Part shown: piece after piece, positions 1 to 10,400 of the stretch
Layout of the letters: each line of letters opens with the position of its first letter
How positions within the stretch are numbered: position 1 is the stretch's first letter
Source: Bacteroidales bacterium
GTDB lineage: Bacteria > Bacteroidota > Bacteroidia > Bacteroidales > P3
Assembly (NCBI GenBank): GCA_031260565.1
Contig: JAISLH010000124.1
Location: 1 to 56,100 of the forward strand
DNA: 56,100 bases
Direction of reading: 5' to 3'
Notes under the pieces: generated by a model
Told to the model about the DNA's origin: nothing
Database searches by the model: none
The model's input: the letters and a program-made list of their open reading frames with translations, nothing else
Made by a program: the position numbers and the translations under genes

Positions 1-75
1 GGCGTTTCGGGACGCTAAAGTGGCGTTTCAGCGTCACGAAACGCCGCTTTAGAAAATTAAGGTGGCATTTGGTAA
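1..75. repeat. Hairpin repeat of the GGCGTTT family (class I), cut by the window edge
   Basis: GGCGTTT and AAACGCC cores recur about every 21-22 bp. The arm AGCGTCACGAAACGCCGC near 33-50 should pair with a left arm that begins before base 1. The block ends with the tail TTAAGGTGGC. The complete copy of the same layout is at 50131-50220. There are no genes in 1-184. Confidence 0.75.
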
Positions 76-145
76 AAATGAAATATACTGTTGCAGCTGT
101 TAAACTAAGGAGAAAAGACTCCTTAAATTGTCTTGAAGCAAAGAA

Positions 146-182
146 AAAGCGGCATCTCATTGTCAGTGAAACGCCGCTTTGG
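146..182. repeat. Short hairpin of the GGCGTTT family at the end of the efflux operon
   Basis: AAAGCGGC and GCCGCTTT arms enclose a loop of about 20 nt. The right arm abuts the stop codon of the PII-like gene (185), so it could form the 3' end of the efflux operon transcript. Terminator activity is inferred from position and fold only; there is a short T-run on neither side. Confidence 0.5.
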
Positions 183-184
183 TT

Positions 185-475
185 TTATACGTCAGCCATT
201 TGCCAAAAGAAGACTCGCAGCCCCTGTTTGGGTGCGGCGGCATCAACGCCTCGTAACATCTTCTTCAACAAAGGTGCTATGCTGTCCTCTATTATGCAAA
301 GCGTTGCCATATTCTTGGCGGGCCATGCGTGAGAGCCTAAATGTGGTTCTCCGTCCTTTGAGCCTCGCCCCTGAACATCTGTCCAGCGTGTATAGCCCCT
401 TATTGCTAACTGATTAAGCACTCTTTCAACCTCTTCAATGTGAGCTTGATTGTATGTTATAAATGCTGCTTTCAT
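185..475 (-). CDS. Small PII-like protein at the end of an RND efflux operon
   Basis: A 96-residue protein resembling the short PII/CutA-like proteins that I recall lying next to RND pump genes in Bacteroidales. It has the small alpha/beta make-up of that fold, with a conserved central segment around RGSKDGEPHLGSHAWP (about residues 37-52) and a C-terminal GLRVFFW strand. It starts 7 bp after the stop of the pump gene, so it is almost certainly translated from the same message. Classical PII T-loop features, such as a uridylylated tyrosine, are not evident, and nothing visible identifies a ligand. A role in sensing or tuning the pump is inferred from context alone. No signal peptide; probably cytoplasmic. 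Confidence 0.75.
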   Translation of the reverse strand: MKAAFITYNQAHIEEVERVLNQLAIRGYTRWTDVQGRGSKDGEPHLGSHAWPAKNMATLCIIEDSIAPLLKKMLRGVDAAAPKQGLRVFFWQMADV

Positions 476-482
476 AATCTTA

Positions 483-3400
483 TTATATGTTATTGTTTCT
501 ACGATTAAGTTTAACTCTGCGGTTGTTGCGGTTTTTCCTTACCATACCTGATGCAAAACCACAATATATTACAGGCATAAAGACAAGGGTAATCAAAGTA
601 GAGATAGTCAAACCTCCTACGATAACCACTCCCATAGGTTGCCAAAGCTCCGAGCCTTCTCCCAGCTTCAAAGCCATAGGTATCATACCCAAGACTGTTG
701 TTGCTGTGGTCATAAGTACAGGACGAAGACGTGATTTACCGCCGTGAATGATAGCATTCTTGATACCCATACCTCTTTCTCTGTTGAGGTTGATGTAATC
801 TACAAGCACAATACCATTCTTCACCACAATACCAATAAGCATTATTGCTCCAATTGCCGACATCATATTTATTGTTCCACCGGTTATAAATAGTGAAATG
901 ATAGCTCCCGTCAAGGCAAAAGGAATAGAAAACATAATGATAAATGGATAGAGCAAGGACTCAAACTGAGCTGCCATAACGATATAGACTAACATTATAA
1001 TTAGCAAAGCAAGCACACCCATATCGGCAAAAGATTCCTGTTGATCAACGATAGTACCTGCAATCTGCATACCTATTCCTGTTGGCTTATCCATTTTATC
1101 CATTTCTTCCTGCAGCTGTTTAGTTGCTACGTCCAAAGAAACACCATAAAGATTTGCACTGACTTTTACTACACGTTCTCTATTTTGACGTTGAATGCTT
1201 GGAGGGGCAAAACGCTCTACAACCTTTGCTACCTCACTAATTCTAACAGCCTTGCCGGAGTTGTTATAAACCATAATGTTCTCAATATCTTCTATTGATT
1301 CTCTGTTGGTTTTGTCATAACGAACCTTGATTTTATACTCATCACCGTCTTCTCTAAACAATGAGGCTGTTAATCCATTCATTCTGTTCCTCACAAACGA
1401 AGAAGCAACACCAACCGAAAGGTCATTTAAGGCAAGTTTTTCTCTGTCAAACTCTATCTGATACTGCGGCTGATAGTCCTCACGGCTTATGACAACGTTA
1501 GTGAAGCCTTTGATGTTCTCCATCTTCTCTTTGACTTGCCTTGCAAGCTGCTCCGTTACCTTGAAGTCATATCCATATATTTCAGCATCAACAGTAGAGC
1601 CACCACCAAAGCCACTGCCCTGTTGTCCTCCAGCTATAATGTTGTATTTATCTATTTCCGTATAGCCTGCTGCAATTTGTCGCATTCGCTCTGTGATTTC
1701 AAACATATCTTTATCCCTGTCCTTAAAGTCTGTCAATCTAACACGGAAGGATACGTAGTTAGTTCCAGAAGATTGCAACAATGCCCAAGAGTTGTCATCA
1801 TCATCGGAAGGAGTGCCTACGGTTAGTGTCATTGTCTTTATTTCTTCAGAAAACTCTTTCTTTACATCTGTTTCAAAACGATTGGCTATAGCTCTTGCTC
1901 TATCAACGTTTGCACCAATAGGTAATTGAAGGTTTCCTGTTATTTGACCGCTATCCGATGCAGGAATAAACTCTGAACCTACCCCTTTCAGCAACAGCAA
2001 AGAGCTAACGAAGATAACTATGGCAATGACGGTAGTAACTGCTTTGTGATAAACAACCCATCTCAAAAGTCTTTCATAGGCATTATCTAACTTGTCTAAT
2101 CCTCTTTTTATTGGAGCATAGACTTTGTCAAAGACTTTATTATGTTTGTCTGTTTTCTTAAGGAGAACTGAGCTTAACATTGGGGTCAAACTCAAAGCAC
2201 AGAGTAAAGAAACAAGCATAACGATACAAATCATCCAGCCTAACTGCTTAAACATTAAACCTGCCATACCACTCATCATAGTGAATGGGAAGAATACAGC
2301 AAACAATGTTAATGTTGAAGCAATAACGGCAACGGCTACCTCATTTGTTCCGTAAATAGCAGCTTCTCGAGGATTTGCCCCTCTTTCTATATGAGTAGTA
2401 ATATTTTCCAACACAACAATAGCATCATCTACGACCATTCCTATTGCTATGGAAATTGCCGACAGAGAAATGATATTGATTGTGTTTCCTGTTATGTACA
2501 GATAGATAAAGGAAGCGATAAGTGACACAGGTATCGTTATGAGGATAATTATTGTAGCCCTCCATTGCCCCATAAAGAACAAGACAACTATGATGACAAA
2601 CAAGCACGCCAAGACAACCGTTTCAACAAGCGAGCCTATTGAATTTTCAATGTTATCGGTAGTGTTCATCACCTCTGCTACTTGAATGTCTTTTGGCAAA
2701 TCTTTCATTATGTCAGGCAATGCTTTTCTTATGCTGTTCATAACATCAACCGAATTAGATCCGGATTGCTTTTGAACAACAACCGTTGCACCTCTTACTC
2801 CATTAACATAACTTTCCTGTGCTTTTTCTTGAATAGTATCACTTACTCTTGCAACGTCTTTTAAGAATATTGTCTTGCCTCCGTAGTTGGCAACAATAAC
2901 ATTATTCAACAATTCGCTCTCTTTCATTTCTCCCTCTATACGCAAGGAGTAATTTTCAGAACCAATGTCAATACTACCTCCGGGTGTATTAACATTTTCT
3001 CTTGAAATAGCAGAGCCTATTTGTTCCACCGTCAAGTTATATGCCTCTAACTTCTGAGGATTGACGTTGATAACTATTTCCCTCTGAGGAATACCCGAAA
3101 CGGAAACAGAACCAACACCATTTATTCTATTCAAAGGGTTGGCTAAACCATCATCCAATATCTTATACAACGCCGATGAACTCTCTTTAGCTGTTGCTGA
3201 AAAGATAGTAACGGGCATCATATCGGTACTTATCTTTAAAATCAATGGATTGGAACAGCCGTCAGGTAAAGTCTGTTTTACCATCTCTATCTTATCCCGC
3301 ATATCATTGACAGCATCGTCAATATCTGTTCCCCAATTAAACTCAACAGCAACGATAGCTATGTTTTCTTTGGAGGTAGAAGTTATTTTCTTCAAATCAC

Positions 3401-3623
3401 TGACCGTACTCAATGTACTTTCAAGTGATTTGCTAACGTTGTTCTCAACATCTTCTGCACTTGCCCCAGGATACGTACATATAACATAAGCCTGATTCAT
3501 ATCAAACTCTGGTAGCAAATCTATAGACAGCTTACTCAATGAGAACAACCCCATAACCACAACAGCAATAAATATCAGTGCCGTTGTAATTGGTTTTTTT
3601 ACCGAACTTTCGTAAAGTTTCAT
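483..3623 (-). CDS. RND-family multidrug efflux pump, inner-membrane transporter (AcrB/MexB type)
   Basis: 1046 residues, the normal length for a hydrophobe/amphiphile RND transporter. The N-terminus has the usual first transmembrane helix after a short cytoplasmic stretch. The proton-relay aspartate pair is present in GMVVDDAIVV (D399-D400), and the partner lysine lies in the GIVVKNGIVLVDY segment near the C-terminus. Two large periplasmic loops separate the membrane halves, as in AcrB. It would exchange protons for toxic compounds, forming a tripartite complex with the adaptor (3643-4647) and TolC-like channel (4698-6053). The gene starts 19 bp after the adaptor stop. Substrate cannot be read from the sequence; the acidic pair argues against loss of function. 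Confidence 0.95.
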   Translation of the reverse strand: MKLYESSVKKPITTALIFIAVVVMGLFSLSKLSIDLLPEFDMNQAYVICTYPGASAEDVENNVSKSLESTLSTVSDLKKITSTSKENIAIVAVEFNWGTDIDDAVNDMRDKIEMVKQTLPDGCSNPLILKISTDMMPVTIFSATAKESSSALYKILDDGLANPLNRINGVGSVSVSGIPQREIVINVNPQKLEAYNLTVEQIGSAISRENVNTPGGSIDIGSENYSLRIEGEMKESELLNNVIVANYGGKTIFLKDVARVSDTIQEKAQESYVNGVRGATVVVQKQSGSNSVDVMNSIRKALPDIMKDLPKDIQVAEVMNTTDNIENSIGSLVETVVLACLFVIIVVLFFMGQWRATIIILITIPVSLIASFIYLYITGNTINIISLSAISIAIGMVVDDAIVVLENITTHIERGANPREAAIYGTNEVAVAVIASTLTLFAVFFPFTMMSGMAGLMFKQLGWMICIVMLVSLLCALSLTPMLSSVLLKKTDKHNKVFDKVYAPIKRGLDKLDNAYERLLRWVVYHKAVTTVIAIVIFVSSLLLLKGVGSEFIPASDSGQITGNLQLPIGANVDRARAIANRFETDVKKEFSEEIKTMTLTVGTPSDDDDNSWALLQSSGTNYVSFRVRLTDFKDRDKDMFEITERMRQIAAGYTEIDKYNIIAGGQQGSGFGGGSTVDAEIYGYDFKVTEQLARQVKEKMENIKGFTNVVISREDYQPQYQIEFDREKLALNDLSVGVASSFVRNRMNGLTASLFREDGDEYKIKVRYDKTNRESIEDIENIMVYNNSGKAVRISEVAKVVERFAPPSIQRQNRERVVKVSANLYGVSLDVATKQLQEEMDKMDKPTGIGMQIAGTIVDQQESFADMGVLALLIIMLVYIVMAAQFESLLYPFIIMFSIPFALTGAIISLFITGGTINMMSAIGAIMLIGIVVKNGIVLVDYINLNRERGMGIKNAIIHGGKSRLRPVLMTTATTVLGMIPMALKLGEGSELWQPMGVVIVGGLTISTLITLVFMPVIYCGFASGMVRKNRNNRRVKLNRRNNNI

Positions 3624-3642
3624 TTTCTTTTAGTCCTCAAGT

Positions 3643-4647
3643 TTATTTTACAACTTTAACTTTCTTTCCATCTAACAGGTGGCTCTGTCCGTTAATGACA
3701 ACATTATCTCCTTCATTAACTCCGCTTATGATTTCGTACCTGTCATTAAGTCTTCTTCCCAATTCAACCTTATGATACTTAACAGCTCCGTCTTTTTCTA
3801 AATAGACATACTTGTCGTTCGTTCCCGATTGTTTGATGATTGCCTTGTCGGAAACCAAAACTTTGTTTGCCTTTCCAAGATTTAGCTCTACCTTCCCATA
3901 CATTCCCGGCTTGAGCTTGCTATTGGCGTTAGGCACATTAACTTCACAAGTAAATGTGCGAGTCAAAGGGTCTATCGTAGGGTAAATAAGACTTATCTTT
4001 CCATCAAATTCTTCCGATTCATACATATCAGAAGTTGCTTTAACTGCCATACCCATCTTTATCTTGGTATAGAAAGATTCGGAAACATTTATCTTCAACT
4101 TCACAGGGTTAATTTGCATAACTTGAAGTATAGGCTGTGCTCCGCTAACGTCTCCGTTATCAAAATTTCTCATTGTGATAACTCCACTGATAGGAGAAGT
4201 GAGAACGATGTTATCTTTCAAATTGTCAATATTTCGCTTGGCAACATCATATTGAGTTTGTATCTGGTCTAACTGTTGTTTTGACACACCGCCACTTTGA
4301 TACAAAGCCTTGATACGTTGAAGCTCAATATTCAAATTGTCTAATTGAGCCTGACCTGTAGCCAACATAGTGTTTTCCATAGTAACGAGCTTCTGCCCTG
4401 CTACCACTCTGTCTCCTACCTCAACCCAAATCTTTTCTATTCGTGTTCCTCCGGCAGAGGTAATGAAGTTTTTAACTTTGGCATCAACGGTGGAGCTAAA
4501 CGTATATATCTGGTCTATCTCCTGTGATTGAGCAACCTCTATTTGCACGTTAGGAATGTCCGTTTCTGCTTTTGCATTAGTTTTGTCTTTTGAGCAATTT
4601 GTAAATAAGACTGGTACAAAAATTGCTAAGTAGATTAATCTTTTCAT
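3643..4647 (-). CDS. RND efflux periplasmic adaptor, lipoprotein (AcrA/MexA family)
   Basis: 334 residues, a membrane fusion protein linking the inner-membrane pump to the outer-membrane channel. The N-terminus is a lipoprotein signal with lipobox LFTNC, so Cys18 is the predicted lipidated residue. Next come a lipoyl-like half motif (VEVGDRVVAGQKLVTM), a coiled-coil hairpin rich in Gln and Leu (about 115-145), the second lipoyl half (VLTSPISGVITMRNFDNGD), a beta-barrel domain and a membrane-proximal domain. This order is the family standard. It lies 50 bp behind the TolC gene and 19 bp before the pump, in one operon. Confidence 0.93.
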   Translation of the reverse strand: MKRLIYLAIFVPVLFTNCSKDKTNAKAETDIPNVQIEVAQSQEIDQIYTFSSTVDAKVKNFITSAGGTRIEKIWVEVGDRVVAGQKLVTMENTMLATGQAQLDNLNIELQRIKALYQSGGVSKQQLDQIQTQYDVAKRNIDNLKDNIVLTSPISGVITMRNFDNGDVSGAQPILQVMQINPVKLKINVSESFYTKIKMGMAVKATSDMYESEEFDGKISLIYPTIDPLTRTFTCEVNVPNANSKLKPGMYGKVELNLGKANKVLVSDKAIIKQSGTNDKYVYLEKDGAVKYHKVELGRRLNDRYEIISGVNEGDNVVINGQSHLLDGKKVKVVK

Positions 4648-4697
4648 CTTTTATTTTGCTTTTTTATTTAATTACTATTTATATTTTCTTTTACTGT

Positions 4698-6053
4698 TTA
4701 TTCTTTTCCCATTACCTTATCCAAATTACTTTGAGCGGTAAGGAAGTTATAGAGCGATTGTTGATAATTTAGCTTCGTTTGTGTCATTGAAAGCTCCGAG
4801 TCATTCAGCTCAAGTATTGTACCCAAACCCGTCTGATAGCGAACTTTTGCTATTTCATATCCTCTTTCTGCCTGAGCTATGGCGTCTCTGGTTGCAATAA
4901 GTTGCTCATTGGCTGCCTTCATATTGTCAATCGCCGAGCGAACACTCAAATCCATTCCGTCAATCACATAATCTTTCTGCAACTCCAATTCTCTTATGGC
5001 AATCTTAGCTTGCTTGGACTGATTGACTACACTCATACCAGAAAAGATTGGAATACTCAACTGCAAGCCCACCTGTGCCGAACCAACCCAATTATAATTG
5101 GAAAACTTAAAATCATCCGCTTGAGTTTGATAAGTGTATTGACCAAAAGCAGAAAGAGAAGGTAGATGTTGAGAATTTATCATCTTCAATTTGCTTTCCA
5201 AACTTTTGATAGTTAAATCAAGTTGTTTTATCTCAGTATTGTTATCTAAGTTTGCATTCTTTTCCATTAAATCAAGCAGAGAAATGTTGGTTGAAAAACT
5301 CTCTAACGTTTCATCAATAACTATTGCCTGATTTGCAGGAATAGATATTATCATTTTCAGCTGCAAAGTTGCAAGCTCAACTCCATTCTTTGCTGAAATA
5401 TAAGCAGGGTTTAAGTTATTGACCTGCACCTGTGCCCTTATGTAATCATATTCCGAGACAACGCCTTGCTCATAAGCCGCTTTGGTTGTCTTCAATGTCT
5501 CATTGGCATTGGTTATGCTTTGTTCCAAAACACTCAAAGAGGATTTTGCCAATAAGGTAGTATAATAAGCATCTTTCACTTGCTTAACCATATCTACTTT
5601 TGACGCTCTTGATTGCTCCAAAACCAAATCCATATCATACTGCTTGCTCTTTATACTCTCCCATAACGAAAAGTTAATCAGCGGTAAAGCAGCAGAGACA
5701 GTCGCCTGATAAGAGTTCGTTGAGCCTATCTCTATATACGCTTTGCCCTGTCCAAGAGCAGCCATAGCACCTGTCAAAAACATAACGGGCTTCTGTACAT
5801 TATTAACATACTGTCCGCTTGCCGAAAGGCTCGGTAACAAAGCCCCAAGTGTTTCTTTTTTGCTGTAATCAATACGCTCAATTTCCAATTCCGCAATCTT
5901 AATAGTTGGATTCTGGTCATTAGCTATTCGTAACGCCGTAGCCAAATCAAGTTTAAGTACATCTTTGCCATCTGCGTTTGTCTGACAAAGAGCCACCGTT
6001 GAAGTCATTGACAATAACCCCAACACAATTAAACCAAACTTTGTTTTAATCAT
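4698..6053 (-). CDS. TolC-family outer-membrane efflux channel
   Basis: About 451 residues. The protein begins with a signal peptide (MIKTKFGLIVLGLLSM...) ending near ALCQ and is then dominated by long Gln/Asn/Leu-rich helices in two similar halves, as expected for TolC homologues. The second half contains KVRYQTGLGTILELNDSE, matching the conserved outer-membrane factor helix turn. An in-frame ATG four codons upstream (6065) is an alternative start; I prefer 6053 because the signal peptide then has a standard n-region. It is the first gene of the efflux operon and probably the one transcribed from the element near 6107. The exported substrate is not evident. Confidence 0.92.
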   Translation of the reverse strand: MIKTKFGLIVLGLLSMTSTVALCQTNADGKDVLKLDLATALRIANDQNPTIKIAELEIERIDYSKKETLGALLPSLSASGQYVNNVQKPVMFLTGAMAALGQGKAYIEIGSTNSYQATVSAALPLINFSLWESIKSKQYDMDLVLEQSRASKVDMVKQVKDAYYTTLLAKSSLSVLEQSITNANETLKTTKAAYEQGVVSEYDYIRAQVQVNNLNPAYISAKNGVELATLQLKMIISIPANQAIVIDETLESFSTNISLLDLMEKNANLDNNTEIKQLDLTIKSLESKLKMINSQHLPSLSAFGQYTYQTQADDFKFSNYNWVGSAQVGLQLSIPIFSGMSVVNQSKQAKIAIRELELQKDYVIDGMDLSVRSAIDNMKAANEQLIATRDAIAQAERGYEIAKVRYQTGLGTILELNDSELSMTQTKLNYQQSLYNFLTAQSNLDKVMGKE

Positions 6054-6106
6054 TTTTATTCTCATTTCTATTTGTTAGTAATTTCTTTTATCTTTTAATC
6101 CGAGTG

Positions 6107-6114
6107 CAAAATAA
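6107..6114 (-). promoter_or_regulatory. Possible -7 promoter element of the efflux operon
   Basis: On the minus strand this reads TTATTTTG, one mismatch from the Bacteroidota consensus TAnnTTTG. It lies about 50 bp upstream of the tolC-like start codon. A weak match may fit a gene under repressor control, but no operator palindrome could be assigned by eye. Confidence 0.4.
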
Positions 6115-6257
6115 CGACAATTTAAGTCATCAGACAAGCAAAACCCGACCAAACTGCCACCTTTTCCCGTTAAAAACACGCTCAAAAACGTACCAAAGTA
6201 ACTATTTATTGTCTGATAAATTTGCTGTTTGATTACAAAAATGCCGTTCATTACACC

Positions 6258-6899
6258 CTATTTGTTAATATCAAATTGACTGAAATCTCTTATCTTAGTA
6301 GAGAAATTGTCTATAAATTCTACACCTTTAATTGTTGCAATACCTCTCAATATTATAAGAATATGCAAATAAGCTATGACCTTCTGCGTATAAAAGTTGT
6401 TTCTCTCCAAATATTCATCTCTCATAGCACTATGTACATTAAGTTCTAACATATTCATTATAAAATCAAGATTTATATAGCTTATAATAAGTCCCTCTTC
6501 AATGGCTTTAGCAAAGAGGACTTTTGGACTATTTTTTTCTTTATCCCAGTTTCTTTTTTCAAAAATGGTATGGAATACGGCTGGATAGTACTTTTTTATG
6601 TCCGCAAGTGCCGTATAGCCAAACCTTCTTGCAAACTCACTTTTGTTATAGATGATTTTCAAGATGGCATCAAGGCTATTCTCGGCTTCATTTATTGTTT
6701 TATTGGTATCTTCTACGATTTTATCCACATAGAAAAGCAGACATTGCTCAATCAACGACTCTTTATCGGTGAAGTTTTCGTACAAAGTCCTTTTTGAAAT
6801 GCCAGTATTTTGAGCAATTTCGTCCATTGTGATAGCCCGACAACCTTTTGTAGCAAGTTGTCTGCCCATTTCCAAAATTATTTTTTCCTGTAGTGTCAT
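6258..6899 (-). CDS. TetR-family transcriptional regulator, probable repressor of the efflux operon
   Basis: 213 residues from the chosen ATG. The N-terminal helix-turn-helix is typical of TetR: ITMDEIAQNTGISKRTLYENF at about residues 18-38. The remaining 160 residues are a helical ligand-binding region with no family-specific match that I recognise. An open frame extends upstream to 6977, but it would run through a perfect -7 promoter element at 6924-6931, so the shorter start is preferred. The gene lies immediately upstream of, and in the same direction as, the RND operon. TetR regulators commonly repress such neighbours; that link is inferred. Confidence 0.9.
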   Translation of the reverse strand: MTLQEKIILEMGRQLATKGCRAITMDEIAQNTGISKRTLYENFTDKESLIEQCLLFYVDKIVEDTNKTINEAENSLDAILKIIYNKSEFARRFGYTALADIKKYYPAVFHTIFEKRNWDKEKNSPKVLFAKAIEEGLIISYINLDFIMNMLELNVHSAMRDEYLERNNFYTQKVIAYLHILIILRGIATIKGVEFIDNFSTKIRDFSQFDINK

Positions 6900-6923
6900 T
6901 TCTTTATTCTCTTTTTGAGGCGG

Positions 6924-6931
6924 CAAAAGTA
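6924..6931 (-). promoter_or_regulatory. -7 promoter element of tetR
   Basis: TACTTTTG on the minus strand, an exact TAnnTTTG match, with a CTTG/TTG element about 21 bp upstream. It lies 25 bp before the tetR ATG, which argues for that start. It is followed by GCCGCCTC, resembling the GC-rich stretch after many promoters in this window. Confidence 0.75.
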
Positions 6932-7175
6932 CAAAAAACTTTTGAAACAAAACAAGTTTTCCGAGTTTTTTGTTCATTTATTTTTCACATTCTTTGCAAT
7001 AATGCACTATTTCAGTATTTTACAGAAGCGAGAAACTATAAAATATTTTTCCTATACTGATAAAAAACACCCATTCTTCATACAAAAACGACACAAATTT
7101 TCCTTAAATCCGCCAAAATCAACAAAGCCTTTTCTTCAACAATCATTCATTTTTCCCAATCTTCACTTCATTTTA

Positions 7176-7421
7176 GCCAAACGCCACTTTAACTTAACCA
7201 AACGGCATTTCATTTTGCTGAAGTGGCGTTTAAATTTCGTTAGACGTACATCAAATATAAATAAGATGTACATCAAAAGAAAATAAGATGTACATCAAAA
7301 GAAAATAAGATGTACATCAAAATTAAATAAGACGTACATCAAATATATTTAAAGTGGCGTTTGGTGAAAATGGAACAGCGTTTAGTTAAGTTAAAACGCT
7401 GTTTGGTGAAGTTAAGGCAAA
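7176..7421. repeat. Composite repeat (class II): GGCGTTT-type ends around five 22-bp-phased GTAC palindromes
   Basis: The left part has AAACGCC, AAACGGC and GGCGTTT cores about 21-24 bp apart. The centre holds five copies of the palindrome GAYGTACATC, with GTAC at 7246, 7268, 7290, 7312 and 7334, exactly 22 bp apart. The spacers are A-rich (the CAAAAGAAAATAA type). The right part returns to GGCGTTTGG and AACGCTGTTTGG cores. The rest of 6980-7486 contains no gene that I can support. Confidence 0.9.
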
Positions 7422-7486
7422 GCAATGGATTTCTCTTATCAGAGAAGCATTTAGCGTAGTGAAGAAGTAGCCAAACAAAAGGCTAA

Positions 7487-10400
7487 TTAGAAATTCTTAA
7501 CCTTAAAGTTGCAGGTTGCATTGCCCGTTTTAGCCGTCAGTAAGAATAATCCTGTGGCTGGAATGATGATTTTGTTTGAATTAAAGACTTGATTTACGAT
7601 TTTACTGTCAAGGTTGGTGAGAGTGAGGCTTTGGATTGCAGCATTGCTATGAACAGTTATTTCGTTGCCTTTTTGCTCTATCTGAATGCTTTGAGCAATG
7701 CCTTCAGGTGTTGGCAACGATGAGAAACCTTTTGTAAGTTTGAGTTGAAATTCTCTTGTCGTTGGGGCTGCCCAAGTGAAGCTATAAGCGGTGTCAGTAA
7801 GGAAATCAGTCAGCCTTTCGCCGTTTTCCCTGTCGTAAAGGACGATTGAGCCAAATCCATAGCCGTTTTGGTAGTCCAAAGTCAAGGTATAATTTCCTGC
7901 ACGCTTGACAAGGCAGTCCAAATCTATCGTTAGCGTATCGGCAATGGCAATGGCGTTAAATGAAAACAGGTTATCGTCATATTTTGTGAATATTTCAGGA
8001 GACAAAGCCAAGCCGTGAAGTTTGCGATTGTCGGTTTGAAGGTCGTAAGTCATCGTTTTATTGTCGCAAAAAGCAATAGTGGTCTGGTCAAATCCCTCTT
8101 GGCAGCTGATTTTCATCGTTAGCATATCTGCAAAGGCTGCGGTGTCTGTGGTTTGTGTGCTTTTGCTCGCCGTAAGGTTGTTTTCCGAGCTTGCAACCTG
8201 CACGAAAAAGGCTGCAAAAGGGGGAATGGAGTCAGCAAGAGTAAGTGGGAAAAAGTTAGAATTGTGTTTGTTAAGCACGGAAGGAAGAGACACATTTAGC
8301 ATCGAAAGATTGGCAACAGGCAAAGCAAAAGGGTAAGGATTGGAACAAAGATGCCAGCCGCTCAAAGCAGGCTCTGCCGAAAGGGAAGCGTTATTGAGCA
8401 ATGCGTAATGAGGATTGTCGTTTATCAAACCGCTGAAAGTTAGCGTTGTATCTTGATTATATGTTACCAAATAGCCTCTTCCGTCAGCGAAAAAGTCATT
8501 AAGGTCAGTCGGTTGGTCGTTGTAGCTAATCCATTTGCCATATTCATTAGCCGAAGTGTCGCTTTCCTGCCATAAAAACAAATCGCTGTTCTGCGAAAGC
8601 AAAAAACACTGACTTATAGCCTCCTGTGAAGCAAATGAAGCAACATTTAGCGGCAAGCCTGTCATCTTCCAGCCGTCAAAGTCATTGCTCTGTCCCTCCA
8701 AAGCAACCTCAACAAAGACCGAATCCCCGACTTGCAAGACTCCTTCATTAACTAAGTTTGCCTGTGTCTCATTATGAACGTCCTTTATGAGCAAATTGCG
8801 GCATCTTGCCTTGTATCCGTCAGGTATAACAAGCGTCTGTCCTGCCAAAATCACCGCATTATCCTTCTCTGTCGGCTCTCCCTTTGTCCATTGTCCGTCA
8901 TTCCAAGTGCCGTTTGCCATTCTGATAGTATTAACAGGCGTTTTGAACCGCAGAATGTTTGAAGCAACGCTGTCTTCTCCCGTTCCACTTGTCAGAAACG
9001 CTTCATAAACAGAGCCTTCTTCAAGATTTATTATCTCAAAATAGTTGTCCGTCAGGTTAAGGTTTGCTACAAGGGCGATGTTGTCAAAAGTGCCGATAGC
9101 GTTGTCAAAAATATGTGTGCCAAAGCCCGACAAGGTGAGGCTGTCTATGGAACTTACGCTACCAATTTGCGACCACTGCTCAGGCAAAGCAACAAAGGTT
9201 GAGTCGGGATTTTGTCTTATGCCACTATTGACAAATGACTTGCGGATGAGGGTTGTTTTTGCCGTTTGAATAGAGCCTCCTGTTGAAGCGGGACTTTGCC
9301 AGCCTGTCGTACTGCTTACACCCAATGTGTCAAAACGTCCGAAAATATCTATCGTATCTCCGTTATGAAGCAAGGCTATGGCGTCATTGCCGTCTGTAAC
9401 CAAGCCTGCTGCACTTGTAAGAGATGTATTTTTGTAGAAAATGCCGTTATTGTTGGTTGAAAAGCCTCTTAACAGCTCCAAAAGCACAATGCAGGAGTTG
9501 GATTTTATGCTATCGTCTTGCGGAAAGTAGAATATGGTATCTCGTGTATGCACTCCGGTACTGTTATACAACGCAAAAGCCACCGCATATCCGTCAAGAC
9601 TAAGGTCTTCCCCTGTTCCGTTATAGATTTCTAATGCTTTGTTGTCGCCGTTGGCAGAGGTGATTTGAGAAAACAGGAGGTCGGAGGCAAAAGATGTTGT
9701 ACTGTCTGATTTTTTCTTTACAACAAGTCGGCGTTGAGAAACAAAGTCGGTGGTGGAATAGTGTATCGTTGCGGTCGTTGGGGTGATGCCTGCAATGCTG
9801 TCGGCTTTTATTTTGCTCAAAGTTGTAAAGGATAAGGTATCGTTTGCTCCTTCATAATAACAATAGTATTTCGTTTGTGGCGAAAGGTTGGTCAGTGAGT
9901 ATAAATTGGTCATTGTAAAAGGTGAATTGGCTATTGCCGTGTTGGTATTGGCAGGTGGATATGATATAAGAAGATTGTCAATGTTTATTCCCTCAACAGA
10001 GACGAACTTTAGTCTTGCTGCCGATGAGCCGTTGGTAAATTGCACTATCGTATCTGCTGCTCTGTTTTTGGGTAACCTAAGGCTGTCTATCCGCACGTAA
10101 GAGTTGTCGTCAGCAGAGTAATAAATGGCTATGTAATGGATAGAGTTCTCTTTATTTTTGTAGTGAAATTTGACCTCGTAGCTTCCGTTGGATTTGCTCA
10201 AATCAAGAATTGGCGTAATAAATTCACCTCTCACATTGCTATTTGACGTAAAGCTGCAAGTGTCACCAAAGGAGTTATAGATGTTTTTTGCTTTGCAGCC
10301 GCTTTTTGACGTGTATGACGCAGGGAGATTAAGGGCTATGTTGGCAGCACAGAAAGGGGTTGAAATTAGAGTGCGTGGAAATTTGCTGAAATCTTCAAAA

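Noticed and set aside
6915-7286. 123-residue plus-strand open frame over the tetR upstream region and repeat
   Set aside because: It overlaps the tetR promoter and the class II repeat and has repeat-derived KRHF heptads; no sign of coding.
7176-7421. CRISPR array
   Set aside because: The repeated core is only 10 bp and spacers are short, AT-rich and similar to each other; there are no cas genes. The same applies to the arrays at 23551, 27216, 35166 and 38276.
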